DNA of 64,000 nucleotides from Undaria pinnatifida (lineage: Eukaryota > Sar > Phaeophyceae > Laminariales > Alariaceae), in NCBI GenBank assembly GCA_012845835.1, contig JABAKD010000027.1, forward strand, positions 15,720,073 through 15,784,072. The letters are read 5' to 3'. Position 1 is the stretch's first letter; every line of letters starts with the position of its first letter. Under the pieces are notes generated by a model, which saw only the letters and a program-made list of their open reading frames with translations, had not been told where the DNA came from and did not search any database. Positions 24,545 through 33,984 of this stretch are shown here, one piece after another. The position numbers were made by a program, and so were the translations under genes.

Positions 24545-25132
24545 ACGAAAACAAGACGCAGCAGGCGTCGGGACAAAGTCTAAAAAAAATCAATACCTTC
24601 ACGCTGCTAAAAACCTCGCGCCACCAGTCTCGCCTTCGCTCGAACCACATAGCCATGCTCGTTGGGCTTCCAGGCGAACACCCATTTCGCCGAGGTGACG
24701 TTCAGTCCGTCTGGTTGCTACATCTCCCTAAACGTTCCCCGCGCTCGCCAGTCCACGGTACTCCTTTTCCATCGCTTGCCTCCAAACAGCCGAATACTCA
24801 TCCGCACATGCTTCAGCATACGAGTTCGGCGTTGAAAGGTCGCTCACCGGGCGTGTGGGAAGAGGGGGACCATCGTGCGGCGGGGCTTGGTGAAAAAGCA
24901 CGTGACCTATGCCTTCTCTCGCTGCCATTAACGACAGCAGCCCATGCCCCGCAGCCTCTCGGTACCGCGCAGTCTCGCCCCTAGTCCTGCCTAGTTTCAC
25001 ATCGTCACCATCCGGGTCCGCCGCAGCCTCTCGGTGTCGCACTGTCTCCCCCCTGGTCCTGCCCCGCTGCACACCGTCATCCTCCGGGCCCGGGTTGTAA
25101 CTACCCAGCTCCCGGGCAGCACGCCTTCAAAG

Positions 25133-26005
25133 CTATGGCTGCAGTGGCTGTTGCGGCGGTGACGGCGGTGACGACGGCGGCGGCGGCAGCGGCGACGGCG
25201 GCGGCGGTGACGGTGGCGGTGACAGCGGCGGTGACGACGGCTGTGACGGTGACGGTGGCGGCGGTGGCGGCGGCGGCGGCAGCGGCGGTGGTGACGGCGG
25301 TTGCGGCGGCAACAGCGAGAGCGGTGGCGGTAGCTCGAACCAAGCTCTGAGATCTCCCAGCGGCTCCGGCGCACCCGGGGACGGCGGCGGCGACGGTGGC
25401 GGTGGAGAGCTCTTCTCCGGAGGCAGTACCCCCGCAAACGATTTCCTTGGGTGTTCCCAAGTAACGTCGCGGGAGCATGACGTACGCCCAGACATCAGCA
25501 GAATTTTGCAACAATCTGTCGAGCGGTTGTTTCCGCCATTTAGATAGAAACAAGCCTCCGCCTTGGGCTCCGACTTTAGGGTCTTCCTTACACAGTGAAA
25601 ACCCGGCTTCAGGAACGGGAGGAGCCGCGCAAACGGCGATCTCCCGTGGAACTTCCGGTATGGCGAGTGCATGTCCGGCTTGTCCCTGACCCTTGCCGTC
25701 ATGTTGATCACGTCGCTGGCGTACTTACACGCCTCAGGCCAGAGGGGCTGCGTCGGCGGCATCTTCGCGTCGCCAAACAAACGAGGGGCCTCCAGACGGG
25801 ACGCCATAGCAAGCTCGAGCGTCATGGCTATTCGACGCTCAACCACACTGTCGTGCTTCGGGGAGTTGACAGGCGTGTACTCGCGGCGAATCCCACGGTC
25901 GTTGAGTAACGCCACGAACTCCGGCTTAGTAAATTCCGTGCCGTTGTCCGAGCGAATGCACTCGACGGTGGACGGGGTGAGACGTGAATGGTTATGATAG
26001 TTCAT
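25133..26005 (-). pseudogene. Copia integrase C-terminal half plus proline-rich linker
   Basis: Contains VECIRSDNGTEFTKPEF with integrase catalytic-region residues, REYTPVNSPKHDSVVERRI and the GKS-like region HGRSPFARLLPF. It is followed by a run of about 70 Pro/Ser codons encoded by GGC/GGT-rich DNA (25135-25400). The upstream half of the integrase is separated from it by the inverted duplication. Confidence 0.9.
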
Positions 26006-26870
26006 ATGTTAGATGGAGTTTTGTCGCGTAGGGACGCTGGGTCCTATGTAGAAGCCACTAGAGTAGTTGAGACCCCGATTGCTGCCGCCGTATTGGCCCC
26101 CGGAAAGATGAGGAGGATTGATATTAACGACCTTCATGTTCCCCTCGCACATTCGCGTGCTGATACCCTTCGAGAAACGGCGGGGCAGATGGGAATTCAA
26201 GTTTTTGGGGAGTTGGTTCCGTGTGCTGGGTGTTCCGAGGCGAAGGGGAGGAGGATGGCGGTACCGTGGACGACCGAGTGCCGCTCCACCAGGCCTCTGG
26301 AGCGTCTCTCCGTGGATCTATCGGGGCAACAGCCTAGATCTGCCGGCGGTGCGCAGTACTTGATGATGATTGTCGACTAATCGGGGCACCCCTGGCGTTA
26401 ATGTCGGCCAGAAAACCAGCGAAGGCCATCGGGACGTCGGACCTCCGTTTCAAGAAATACGGCCATCCCATCCGCGAGTAGTCGTCGACAATCATCATCA
26501 AGTACTGCGCACCGCCGGCAGATCTAGGCTGTTGCCCCGATAGATCCACGGAGAGACGCTCCAGAGGCCTGGTGGAGCGGCACTCAGTCGTCCGCGGTAC
26601 CGCCATCCTCCTCCCCTTCGCCTCGGAACACCCAGCACACGGAACCAACTCCCCAAAAACTTGAATTCCCATCTGCCCCGCCATTTCTCGAAGGATATCA
26701 GCACGCGAATGTGCGAGGGAAACATGAAGGTCGTTAATAGCAATCCTCCTCATCTTTCCGGGGGACAATTCGGCGGCAGCAATCGGGGTCTCAACTACTC
26801 TAGTGGCCTCTACATAGGACCCAGCGTCCCTGCGTAAGAAGGACAAAACTCCATCTAACATATGAACTCC
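26001..26870. repeat. Inverted duplication inside the Copia integrase
   Basis: The arm at about 26484-26870 (minus-strand coding: VETPIAAAELSPGKM, ECRSTRPLERLSVDLSGQ, QYLMMIVDDYSRMGWP) is repeated in reverse orientation at about 26001-26379 with only scattered differences. A spacer of about 100 bp lies between. The plus-strand arm therefore translates to the same protein segment on the opposite strand. Confidence 0.93.
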
Positions 26871-27241
26871 TTCGCATCGAGCGAGACGGAGCCTTTCGGC
26901 ATGACGGCATGGAGCGAAAACAGGTTAAATTGCACACCAGGTACATAAGCTACGTCCAAGAGCTTAACCTGAACATCTCCCTGCTTGCAATGCATTATCA
27001 TCGGTATTTTTCCAAAACAAATCACCCGCAGCGACCTCATGTCGCCTACTACCAAAGTACTCCTACCAGGAGGGGGGGTTTTACAACCTACCATGCCAAC
27101 GGGGTTGCCAGTTACATGAAATGTAGCCCCCGAATCAGCTACCCACTGCTCTATCCATTCCCCCCAAAATACCGCTACGACCATCCTTGTCTTTTTGTGT
27201 AAACTGCGCGGTAAGAAGATGTGGGTTGAACGTAGGCACAC
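26855..27241 (-). pseudogene. Copia protease domain
   Basis: QWVADSGATFHVTGNP carries the aspartic protease DSGAT site. GDVQVKLLDVAYVPGVQFNL is the usual conserved block of Copia protease and linker. The frame continues into the integrase HHCC region at 26334-26861. Confidence 0.92.
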
Positions 27242-27529
27242 AACTGCCGTCGTTCTTCTGCTCGTGGGAATTGTTCGAAAAGAGCTGTGGTGGGGGAATC
27301 ACGGTTGCGGTGTACCCATCACTGCGTCATGCCCAAGAGACTGAAGTCTGGGTTTGGCCATCATCGTATTGAAGGTTGTGGGCCTTCTAATGGCCGTCAC
27401 AAGATGATAGCATAAGACCGCCCTGACTTCTTCGCCATGTTGTGTTCTCTCCAGGTGCCATTGATGATGGACGTGATACCCTCTGTCAGCCCAATGCCAT
27501 CCTTAGCCAGTTCCTAGGGTCTGCTAGTA

Positions 27530-27725
27530 TGACATTTTTCTTTCTTTTCTTTTTCTTTTTCTTTTTTCTTTTTTTTCTCTTCTTTCCTTGCTTTCTTGTC
27601 TTGTCTTTTCTTGCTTTTCTTGTCTTTTTCTTCTCTTTGCTTGCCTTTTTCGTTTGGGTTCGTTTTTCTCCTCTTTTCTTTCCTTTCCGTTATCTTCTTT
27701 ACTTTTCTTTGTTTCTTTTTTCTCC
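27530..27725. repeat. Pyrimidine-rich (CTTTT)-like tract
   Basis: Almost 190 bases of C and T with TTTTCTTT units. It lies between gag and protease of the Copia element and disrupts the polyprotein. Confidence 0.85.
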
Positions 27726-27897
27726 AATAGACTTATGCCTGTCGTGCGTATACGTAGTGATAGATACTACGTGTAATATATACGTGGTAGTCTTCCTTGG
27801 GTGGCAATCGGAATATTTGGTTTCTCCAGGCGTGATTAGTGAGACGTATGCACCGTCCTGGACCTGGCACATCGTAGACTGACTCCCGATTTCCCTT

Positions 27898-28515
27898 TTA
27901 TATGTTTCTGGTGGAGGCATGAATTGCGTCAGCTGTGATATATGCGTGTACCACCTTGGGTTGTGTGTGTGTTTTCCCTGGGGTATTCCTCATCTCCAGA
28001 GTGACTGGAGCCTGTCCTGTGACCACGGACTTGATTATGCGAGTTAATGTGAGAGAACAACAACAACAACAACAACAATAGTGCCTGGGGTGGGGGTATC
28101 GTTGAGCTGTAAAAGGGACCGCCACGTTCATATGTGCTGGGGAAATCGGGCACTCCGCTACGTAGTGACCCGGCCGGTGGCATCCGTAACATATCCCCTT
28201 CTGTCCCCGTGGTGCTGGATTCGGTGGGGGACACCAGCCCGTCGGATTTCCCACCGGGGCGGGGGCATCGGCGGCATAACCCCTGACGGTGGGTCGGTAG
28301 GTACCCAGCCCATTGCAGGAAGCTGTCCCCCCGTCCCAAATGGATTTGGGCCAGATTTGTCCCAACAATTTTGTATTTTGTTGATAGATCTCTAAAGGTG
28401 TACATATAGCTGGCGCGGGAAGGCGTGGTGATGACTCAAGACGGACACACAGAACTCTCTCTTGTATTATCCAGCCGTCGAGTGACAGCTCGTGGCGATT
28501 CATGCAAGGGAGCAA
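27898..28515 (-). pseudogene. Copia gag with CCHC zinc knuckle
   Basis: A frame of 205 codons that includes CYGCHRPGHYVAEC, a perfect C-X2-C-X4-H-X4-C nucleic-acid-binding knuckle. The frame runs into the LTR, so the true start is left of 28379 or lost; only about 45 residues precede the knuckle region outside repeats, so gag is truncated. Confidence 0.85.
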
Positions 28516-28646
28516 TCAGCGAAATAAACCTCCCACTCCTCCCGCTGTTTGTCCCCTCATACCTTACACAGATATCCCTTATCAGTATATGGAACTCCCC
28601 CATATAAAATGGATCCTAACCGCCGTGTTCATAAGGACTACCAACA
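28379..28646 (-). repeat. Copia LTR (5-prime LTR of the element)
   Basis: The partner of 22423-22689, with the same TGTTG and CAACA ends. Point differences and small indels are scattered along it. Confidence 0.93.
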
Positions 28647-28654
28647 GCTACAAT

Positions 28655-28790
28655 GTCTTTCATATCTAGCGAAATCGAAAGGCGTGGGTGCACGACAGAC
28701 TTGCCTTTGCTGCAACAGTTTCAGTCGATGTCCTCATCCTTCCATTTCAGCGCATTGCCAAACTTGCACTTGGTGTTTGAGGAGGTTGGT
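28655..28790 (-). pseudogene. Helitron N-terminal fragment beyond the Copia insertion
   Basis: Minus-strand reading gives KCKFGNALKWKDEDID, a degenerate form of the C..CGALxWxxE motif found upstream of the IYD block in Helitron proteins. It therefore continues the element found left of 22423, with Copia between. Confidence 0.6.
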
Positions 28791-29158
28791 CAAGCTCAAG
28801 TACCTAACAAAATGTTGACCCGGCAAGACGACAGAAAGGTCACCAAGCGGACGGACTCCAAGACGTTGCGAACGCGGAACGCGCGATGATGATGATTTAG
28901 CCGTGCTTTTAGAAAAAAAAAGTTATCATTAAAAAACTCCCTTGATGACGCGTTCCCTGAAGAGTCTGTAGTCTGACTTGGGGCGATTCCTTTCTATCCT
29001 CTGTACTCGCTTCCCCAAGGCTTGACTTTTCGCAACTATTTTATATCCTCTGTAGAATTAACTGCTTACGCTGAATATTCAAAGCAACGTGTTACTAAGT
29101 GCAATGGTCAATGTTTATCGTTGAATGTTTTGAGTAACAACACGTAGACTTGAACCTC

Positions 29159-29575
29159 CACGAAAGGTCCAGCTGCACGCCCTTGTGAGGTTCTCGCGGG
29201 TGCGCTTGGCAGGTGCAGCGCGGCTGGCCGTTTCGTTCCGGCTTCTTTCGGCGCTGTTGGCCGTCGCTCGCTCGTCAGCTTCAAGGATGATGGTCTCGAC
29301 CATATCCCGGCGGCGCTTCGGGGCTCAGCCGACGTGCCAGGGCTTTATCGAACCGAAGTGCCGCGGGCTTTATCGAGCTCGATAAAACCCTGGCACGTCG
29401 GCTGCGCCCCGAGGCGCCGCCGGGAGATGGTCGAGACCATCACCCTTGAAGCTGACGAGCGAGCGACGGCCAACAGCGCCGAAAGGTCCCGGAACGAAAC
29501 GGCAAGCCGCGCTGCACCCGCCAAGCGCACCCGCGAGGTCCTCGGCAGGGGCGTGGAGCTGGACCTTTCGTGGAC
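29159..29575. repeat. Large palindrome of a coding-like segment
   Basis: Arms of about 190 bp (29159-29345 and about 29385-29575) are inverted copies, with a short spacer that itself repeats GGGCTTTATCGA. A third copy, in the orientation of the left arm, lies at 29779-29972 inside an apparent exon. All three read CAPRRRREMVETI, ADERAT and AERSRNETASRA in their coding strand (left arm slightly altered). ATTCAAC units flank the arms. Confidence 0.9.
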
Positions 29576-29755
29576 GCTCAAGTCTACGTTTTTGTACTCA
29601 AAACATTCAACATTCAACATTCAACATTCAACATTCAACGTTGAACTTAGTAACAGTTCTGAGTAGATTTGAACGTCCAAAACATTCAACAATAAAACTT
29701 GACCATTGAACTTAGTAACACTTTTGAGTAACGTTGAACTTAATTACAGTTCTGA

Positions 29756-30052
29756 TTAAAACAACTTGGACTTGAACGTCCACGAAAGGTCCAGCTCCAC
29801 GCCCCTGCCGAGGACCTCGTGGCGGCGCTTGGCGGGTGTAGCGCGGCTTGCCGTTTCGTTTCTGCTCCTTTCGGCGCTTTTGATCGTCGCTCGCTCGTCA
29901 GCTCCGAGGGTGATGGTCTCGACCATCTCCCGGCGGCGCCTCGGGGCGCAGCTGATGTGCCAAGGCTTCATCGAGGACGCTACTAGATGGGCGTCAGCAT
30001 CGATCGTGTCGCTGTCTCCGTTGCGGATACAGTCGGGGCAGGTCCTGCCGAT
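29756..30052 (-). CDS. Unrecognised gene, 3-prime terminal exon
   Basis: A pyrimidine-rich stretch and CAG precede an open frame at 30052 that ends at a stop at 29756. It reads IGRTCPDCIRNGDSDTIDAD, then KPWHISCAPRRRREMVETIT and ends DLSWTFKSKLF. Paired cysteines (TCPDC) suggest a zinc site. I cannot name the family. It is basic and helical after the cysteines, and its second half is the parent-like copy of the palindrome arms at 29159-29575. It probably belongs with the exon at 30727-30792. Confidence 0.55.
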   Translation of the reverse strand: MGRTCPDCIRNGDSDTIDADAHLVASSMKPWHISCAPRRRREMVETITLGADERATIKSAERSRNETASRATPAKRRHEVLGRGVELDLSWTFKSKLF

Positions 30053-30677
30053 CTGTAACAAAAACGCGGCAATATAGGAGGGAGGCGGGCGATGGCGAAG
30101 TGAGGAAAAAAAAGGCAAATCACTTAAATGAATATTAAAACACAAGCGAACGTAAAATGGTGTCATTACTACATAGATCTCACTACATAGGTTTCCCCAC
30201 ACATGTTTGTACATGTTCATAACTACAGCAGTACTACAAAAAAAACTTTGTACAACAATGGAATAATAGGCTAAAAGGTAGATGGTCATGAGCGTTTTTC
30301 TTACGGCGTAGAGCGGTTTGGCGCGCTGTAACATTTGGTACAGAGTTGTTTTATATCATACGAACCTACGACTGCCAAAGTCGGCAGGTTTGGTGTTTAA
30401 TTTCGATTAACCCGCTAAGAAAGATGAAACAATGGGTAGAGAACGCACTGATCGTGTTGTGGTTCATGGACTCGTTATTACTTAGTTTGATCGTTTTTTA
30501 TTGATGACCCACTAGGTTTGACGACTAGAAGACTGCCGGCTTCCGCGACGCAACAACCACCTGACCTATCTATCGTGCAACAATGCACACGACGCAACCA
30601 TGCACCAGAATCACTTCCCGAGCGTAACTGCTGCGATGCTGTGCTGCTTCTTACAAATTGCTAGCATTAATGTTATA

Positions 30678-31070
30678 AGAAAACGCTCGTTCTCATTGAT
30701 GTAGCTTAACACAAAAAAAAACTCACGTCGACAGGAGAAAGCCTGCACGCGTTGACGGGTGTCTCGTCCTCAATCTTCGCGGCGCATTTGTCCTCGTGAA
30801 GATGAAGTTAGGATAAAGCGGTGTTCCGGTAGAAGAAAACTTGCCTGAAACATGAAACGCGCCCCGAAAATAGATATCGAAAATATGTTCGAAAATGTGT
30901 AGCCAGCATATGAAATGGTTCGAAATCAAGGTGATCAACTACCTCTAAATCTTCTACGTTCGATACATGTTTCGGGGGACGAGACGCCCGTCAACGCGTG
31001 GAAGCCTTCTCCTGCCGACGTGAGTTTTTTTGTGAGTGTTCTGCTACATCAATGAGGACGACTTTTTTTT
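30678..31070. repeat. Inverted repeat around the 30.73 kb exon
   Basis: Arms of about 95 bp (30678-30773 and 30970-31070) share GACGAGAC-CCCGTCAACGCGTG and the following donor GTGAGT plus ATCAATGAG. The loop is about 200 bp. Confidence 0.8.
30727..30792 (-). CDS. Unrecognised gene, internal exon
   Basis: 22 codons between an AG acceptor and the strong donor GTGAGT, phase 0 at both ends, so it joins the exon at 30052 in frame. Reads DKCAAKIEDETPVNACRLSP. An inverted copy of its right part and donor lies at about 30975-31025. Confidence 0.5.
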
Positions 31071-31139
31071 TAAAACAATTATTCCGTTAATGTTTTGCAA
31101 ATGCTAGCGCTAGCAATTTCATGTATGCACAGATGGCGA

Positions 31140-32260
31140 CAACACAACAACAGCACAACCCCCAATCCACTGCCTCCCAGCAGCAGCACCATGTATGTGC
31201 GCGTGGCGTGTCCACGCTATGCTGCGGCGAGTTGCTTTTGTTGGAGCCTGCCTTTTTTCACCTCACCATACCGATATTTCCGCTATGCTGCGACTGCGTG
31301 CTCGTGGTCATCGATTGCGTCGCTTTGGACGGAACTATAGGGGCCTTTTGAATTATAATGTATAAATCAAACCATCCTTACATTTACGTCCACAGAGGCA
31401 TTTTTTTTTCGTAATGCTTTCGGAGATTTGTTGCCCACATCATAGATGACAGACACCAGACAACATGCGGAGAGCACAGCTACGTGTACGACCCTGCCAT
31501 CCAGCAGCAGCAGGCAGGATCGTGTACTGCGGCGAGTTGCTTTTGCTATAGCCTGTGATTTGTCACCCGATCACACCGCGGCTCTGCTGTTTTTGCTGCT
31601 GCTGTGTGTGCTTATCGATCATGCCGCTCTAGTCGGACATATAAGGACCGTTAGATTATTAAGTTACATACGAAAAATCGCCCATATATTTCCGTCCACC
31701 TTGGTAAAGCTTTTATATACACATTACCTGAATATGTGTTTCTGTTTTTTTTTGCGAAGGTCACAGATGACAGAAAACAGACAACGCGCACCAACACACA
31801 CAACCCCAAAGCCGTGTGCGCGCATGCACAATACAACATGAACCCACCCTCTAGCTTCAACTTCAGCACATGACTCAATGCAAAAAACACGCACCAGCAT
31901 ACACGACCCCAAAGCCGGGTTCACGCATGCATGCACAGACGATTACATGCAACACAACAACAGCTCAAACCCCAAGCCACTGTCGCCCAGCAGCAGCAGT
32001 AGGCAACACCATGTATGTGCGCGTGGCGTGTCCTCGTAAAACAGCATGAACTCGCCCTCTAGCTGAAAAAAACGCATACACAAGCATACCCACAGCTCCG
32101 AAGCTCGAAGCCGTGTGCAGGCATGCCGAAAACATAGACTTTAATCGCAACGCCGAAGCCGGGCGCACGTATCAGGCACAATACAGCAAGGTACGTATGC
32201 AGAATATAACGGCATGAACTCACCCTCTAGCTTCTTGAACCACGCCGTGGTCCCGGCGAC
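31140..32260. repeat. Diverged ~200-400-bp duplications in an intron
   Basis: Copies of CACCATGTATGTGCGCGTGG occur at about 31187 and 32008. CTGCGGCGAGTTGCTTTTG occurs near 31221 and 31537. The exon edge CTAGAGGGTGAGTTCATG of 32224 recurs near 31845 and 32050 on the minus strand. CAG-rich patches join them. Confidence 0.75.
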
Positions 32261-32463
32261 TAGCGGCTCGCAGTAGAAGGCGCAAGGCTTGCTCCGGATA
32301 GTATTATCCCCGCCCATGCACAAAGGTCGGGGTGTCCGGGGCACCCGGGGAAGTCGACCCTCCCTGCGTTTGTGCTTTGGAGTGACACGAGCTCGCGCTG
32401 GCAACGCGGACAGTGTTTCGCCAGTGGAGTGCTGCCGGGTGGAGGGCCAGGAGCGTCGGCCAT
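32224..32463 (-). CDS. Unrecognised gene, putative first exon with topoisomerase-like zinc finger
   Basis: ATG at 32463 sits in ACCATGGCC, a strong eukaryotic start context. The frame gives KHCPRCQRELVSLQSTNAGR and then FPGCPGHPDLCAWAG, a C-X2-C...GCPG-X4-C pattern like the small zinc fingers of topoisomerase IA tails. It then stops, but the neighbouring frame continues as TIRSKPCAFYCEPLVAGTTA and WFKKLEG up to the strong donor GTGAGT at 32223. One frameshift (real or a sequencing error) near the GGGCGGGG run at about 32318-32325 would unite them. Likely the 5-prime end of the gene whose later exons are at 30727-30792 and 29756-30052; at least one linking exon is missing because phases differ. 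Confidence 0.45.
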
Positions 32464-33340
32464 GGTCCATAGGGTTCACTTTTGTCTGTGTGCATCGGTC
32501 GCTTCGAACTTGTTGATTATTGTTGTAGCCCTGATGGGCTGATGGGCCCGTTTTCCCGATTGAGAAGAATGTCGTGCTCAAGGTGAAGTCTTCTCGCAGT
32601 AATATCGGGGACAGAACAATCGGAACTGACAAGAAATTATTCCTTGATCTCTCTACAAACCGTGTTCTGTTTTCCGGTTTCGTCTCCCGCCAGAGTTAGC
32701 CTGAGGTCATCACACACAACTAGCATGGGGAAAAAATGGGCCTATATAAACAGGCCCCGTCTTCTATAGCGCGTCTTGATACCTGTCTTTATCCGATTTT
32801 AAGAGAGAAGCCCGCGTTACTTGCTATATCGCGTCGTGGCGCGTTTAGATTCGTCTTAGGAAGTACCGGGCGCAGCTTAGGGCGTTTTAGAGAATCTCCA
32901 CCACAACGGCAAGCGGTGGGAACACAACAGGAGCAGCAGTTTAATCGATAACTCAAACTTCAACTTGCTTCTTTCGAAAATTATTTTTCGTGGTTTTGCA
33001 GCACTTTTCCCTGTTCCCGGGGGTATTCATCCCCGTCCCCCGGATTTTGGCAAATTTCATTTTTTTTTTTTAATTAAAGCCCTCGATCGAATCACGCGCG
33101 CGCACGAGCCTCTCGTTGTCACAGCCAAATCTCGCACCACACAGCCCACAAAGCACCATCCCAGCACACCTATACACCACAATTACCGTTTGTACTCTCC
33201 CGCAATGGCATCGACATCGTCGGTATCGGCACCGGCTTCCTCTTTCCCGACGCACATGATGGATGGCACTCCATTGCTGTATTCATTTTCGCATCACACA
33301 CCGACTGAACAACTTTTTCTTTTAATTTCTTTTCTTTTTG
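32464..33340. other. Intergenic stretch, no gene recognised
   Basis: Upstream of the putative ATG at 32463. A TATATAAA-containing sequence lies near 32741 and T-rich runs at 33056-33071. Open frames here have no family resemblance. Confidence 0.4.
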
Positions 33341-33344
33341 CTTA

Positions 33345-33500
33345 ATCCCCCGGCGAATGGGGAAAACTAAAGCCTGAGCTCACCTTGAAATAACTATTAC
33401 ATATCGTGTGCCAATTTAACTCGATTGTGTTCGCAATCCAGCGCTAGCTGGCGTATCCTTCAGCTCCCGCGGTAGCGACAGCGCGAGCTGTCCCTAATCG
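33345..33500 (-). repeat. A-tailed SINE-like element, copy 1
   Basis: A diverged member of the family seen at 57248-57407 and 60876-61034, sharing GGCGAATGGGGAAAA near one end and CGCTAGCTGGCG and AGCTGTCC near the other. Confidence 0.7.
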
Positions 33501-33584
33501 CGATCACCGTTACTACTCCAGCAGAGCAAGCTGCCACTGTTTTTTTTTATTGTTTTTTTTTCCCACACTACATCTACTTTCCAG

Positions 33585-33705
33585 CTTCTGGACAAGCCGT
33601 GGTCACAGGTGTCGTCCCTTCTCCCCCCCAATTCTTGCCTTCAATTTTTATCGCGCATAGGGTTCAGCAATCCCACTGCTCGTCGATTTTTCATCGAGTG
33701 TTAAA
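33585..33705 (+). repeat. Second SINE-like family, copy
   Basis: Shares TCTGGACAAGCCGTGGTCAC and CTGCTCGTCGATTT with copies near 54665-54790; the shorter 3-prime core also occurs near 43030-43110, 39070-39150 and 5098-5116. Confidence 0.6.
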
Positions 33706-33880
33706 CTAAGTAGGTACGATAGAGGTAGTAGTTTTCGTCTAAAGTGTTTTCTAAACGACGGGGATTCTTAACCCAAATCGTCGGAAATAGGCCATTTGTT
33801 TTCCCATGGTTTCGTCGTGTGCCAGCTCACGCTCTCGCGCTTTCCGCGAGTCATTCTGCGCACAAGAAAAAGTCCTTACG

Positions 33881-33975
33881 AATTTGCACTCGGGGGGACT
33901 CGAACTCACGAAACTGACCTATACCGAGCTCGGGGATAACCTGATACGCCACCTGGGCGGACCGGCATACGGTTG
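33881..33975 (-). repeat. tRNA-like sequence
   Basis: Minus strand contains GTGGCGTATCAGGTTATCC (box A-like) and GAGTTCGAGTCCCC (box B). No acceptor stem is apparent. Probably a tRNA-derived repeat. Confidence 0.4.
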
Positions 33976-33984
33976 CGTGAGTAT

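Larger units (their letters stand above)
22423..28646 (-). mobile_element. Ty1/Copia LTR retrotransposon (about 6.2 kb)
   Basis: Two direct repeats of 267-268 bp, each TGTTG...CAACA, bound the element. A polypurine tract lies just inside the left LTR. Domains run right to left on the minus strand: gag zinc knuckle, protease DSGAT, integrase, reverse transcriptase, RNase H, which is the Copia order. Flanking pentamers GCTTC (22418-22422) and GCTAC (28647-28651) are a one-mismatch target duplication. Frames are broken in many places and the integrase holds a large inverted duplication, so it is dead. LTR divergence by eye is about 10%, suggesting it is not recent. Confidence 0.95.
18452..28790 (-). 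mobile_element. Decayed autonomous Helitron, split by a Copia element
   Basis: Minus-strand fragments in several frames spell a Helitron Rep/helicase protein in the expected order: a C..ALKWKDED block (28738-28775), then left of the Copia insertion an ARIYIYD segment, a VVTRIGEPHLMVTFTSKP block, the HUH-type site CVHAHISIKLKG (about 21230-21270), DNRYIVPYNPYLIVKYDCHV, a LYKYAYN tyrosine motif, SEAMRQIF, a Walker A AAAGTGKT, FIWDECPM with GDWRQCGPIV, and the C-terminal INKSQGQT and HGQLYVALSR of PIF1-like helicases. Many frameshifts and stops separate them, so the element is not intact. Terminal TC and CTRR ends with a 3-prime hairpin were not identified; the limits given are those of the coding remains. 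Confidence 0.9.

Noticed and set aside
25135-25350. Ala/Val-rich plus-strand ORF opposite the Copia integrase
   Set aside because: It is the complement of the proline-rich repeat in the Copia frame and has no other support.
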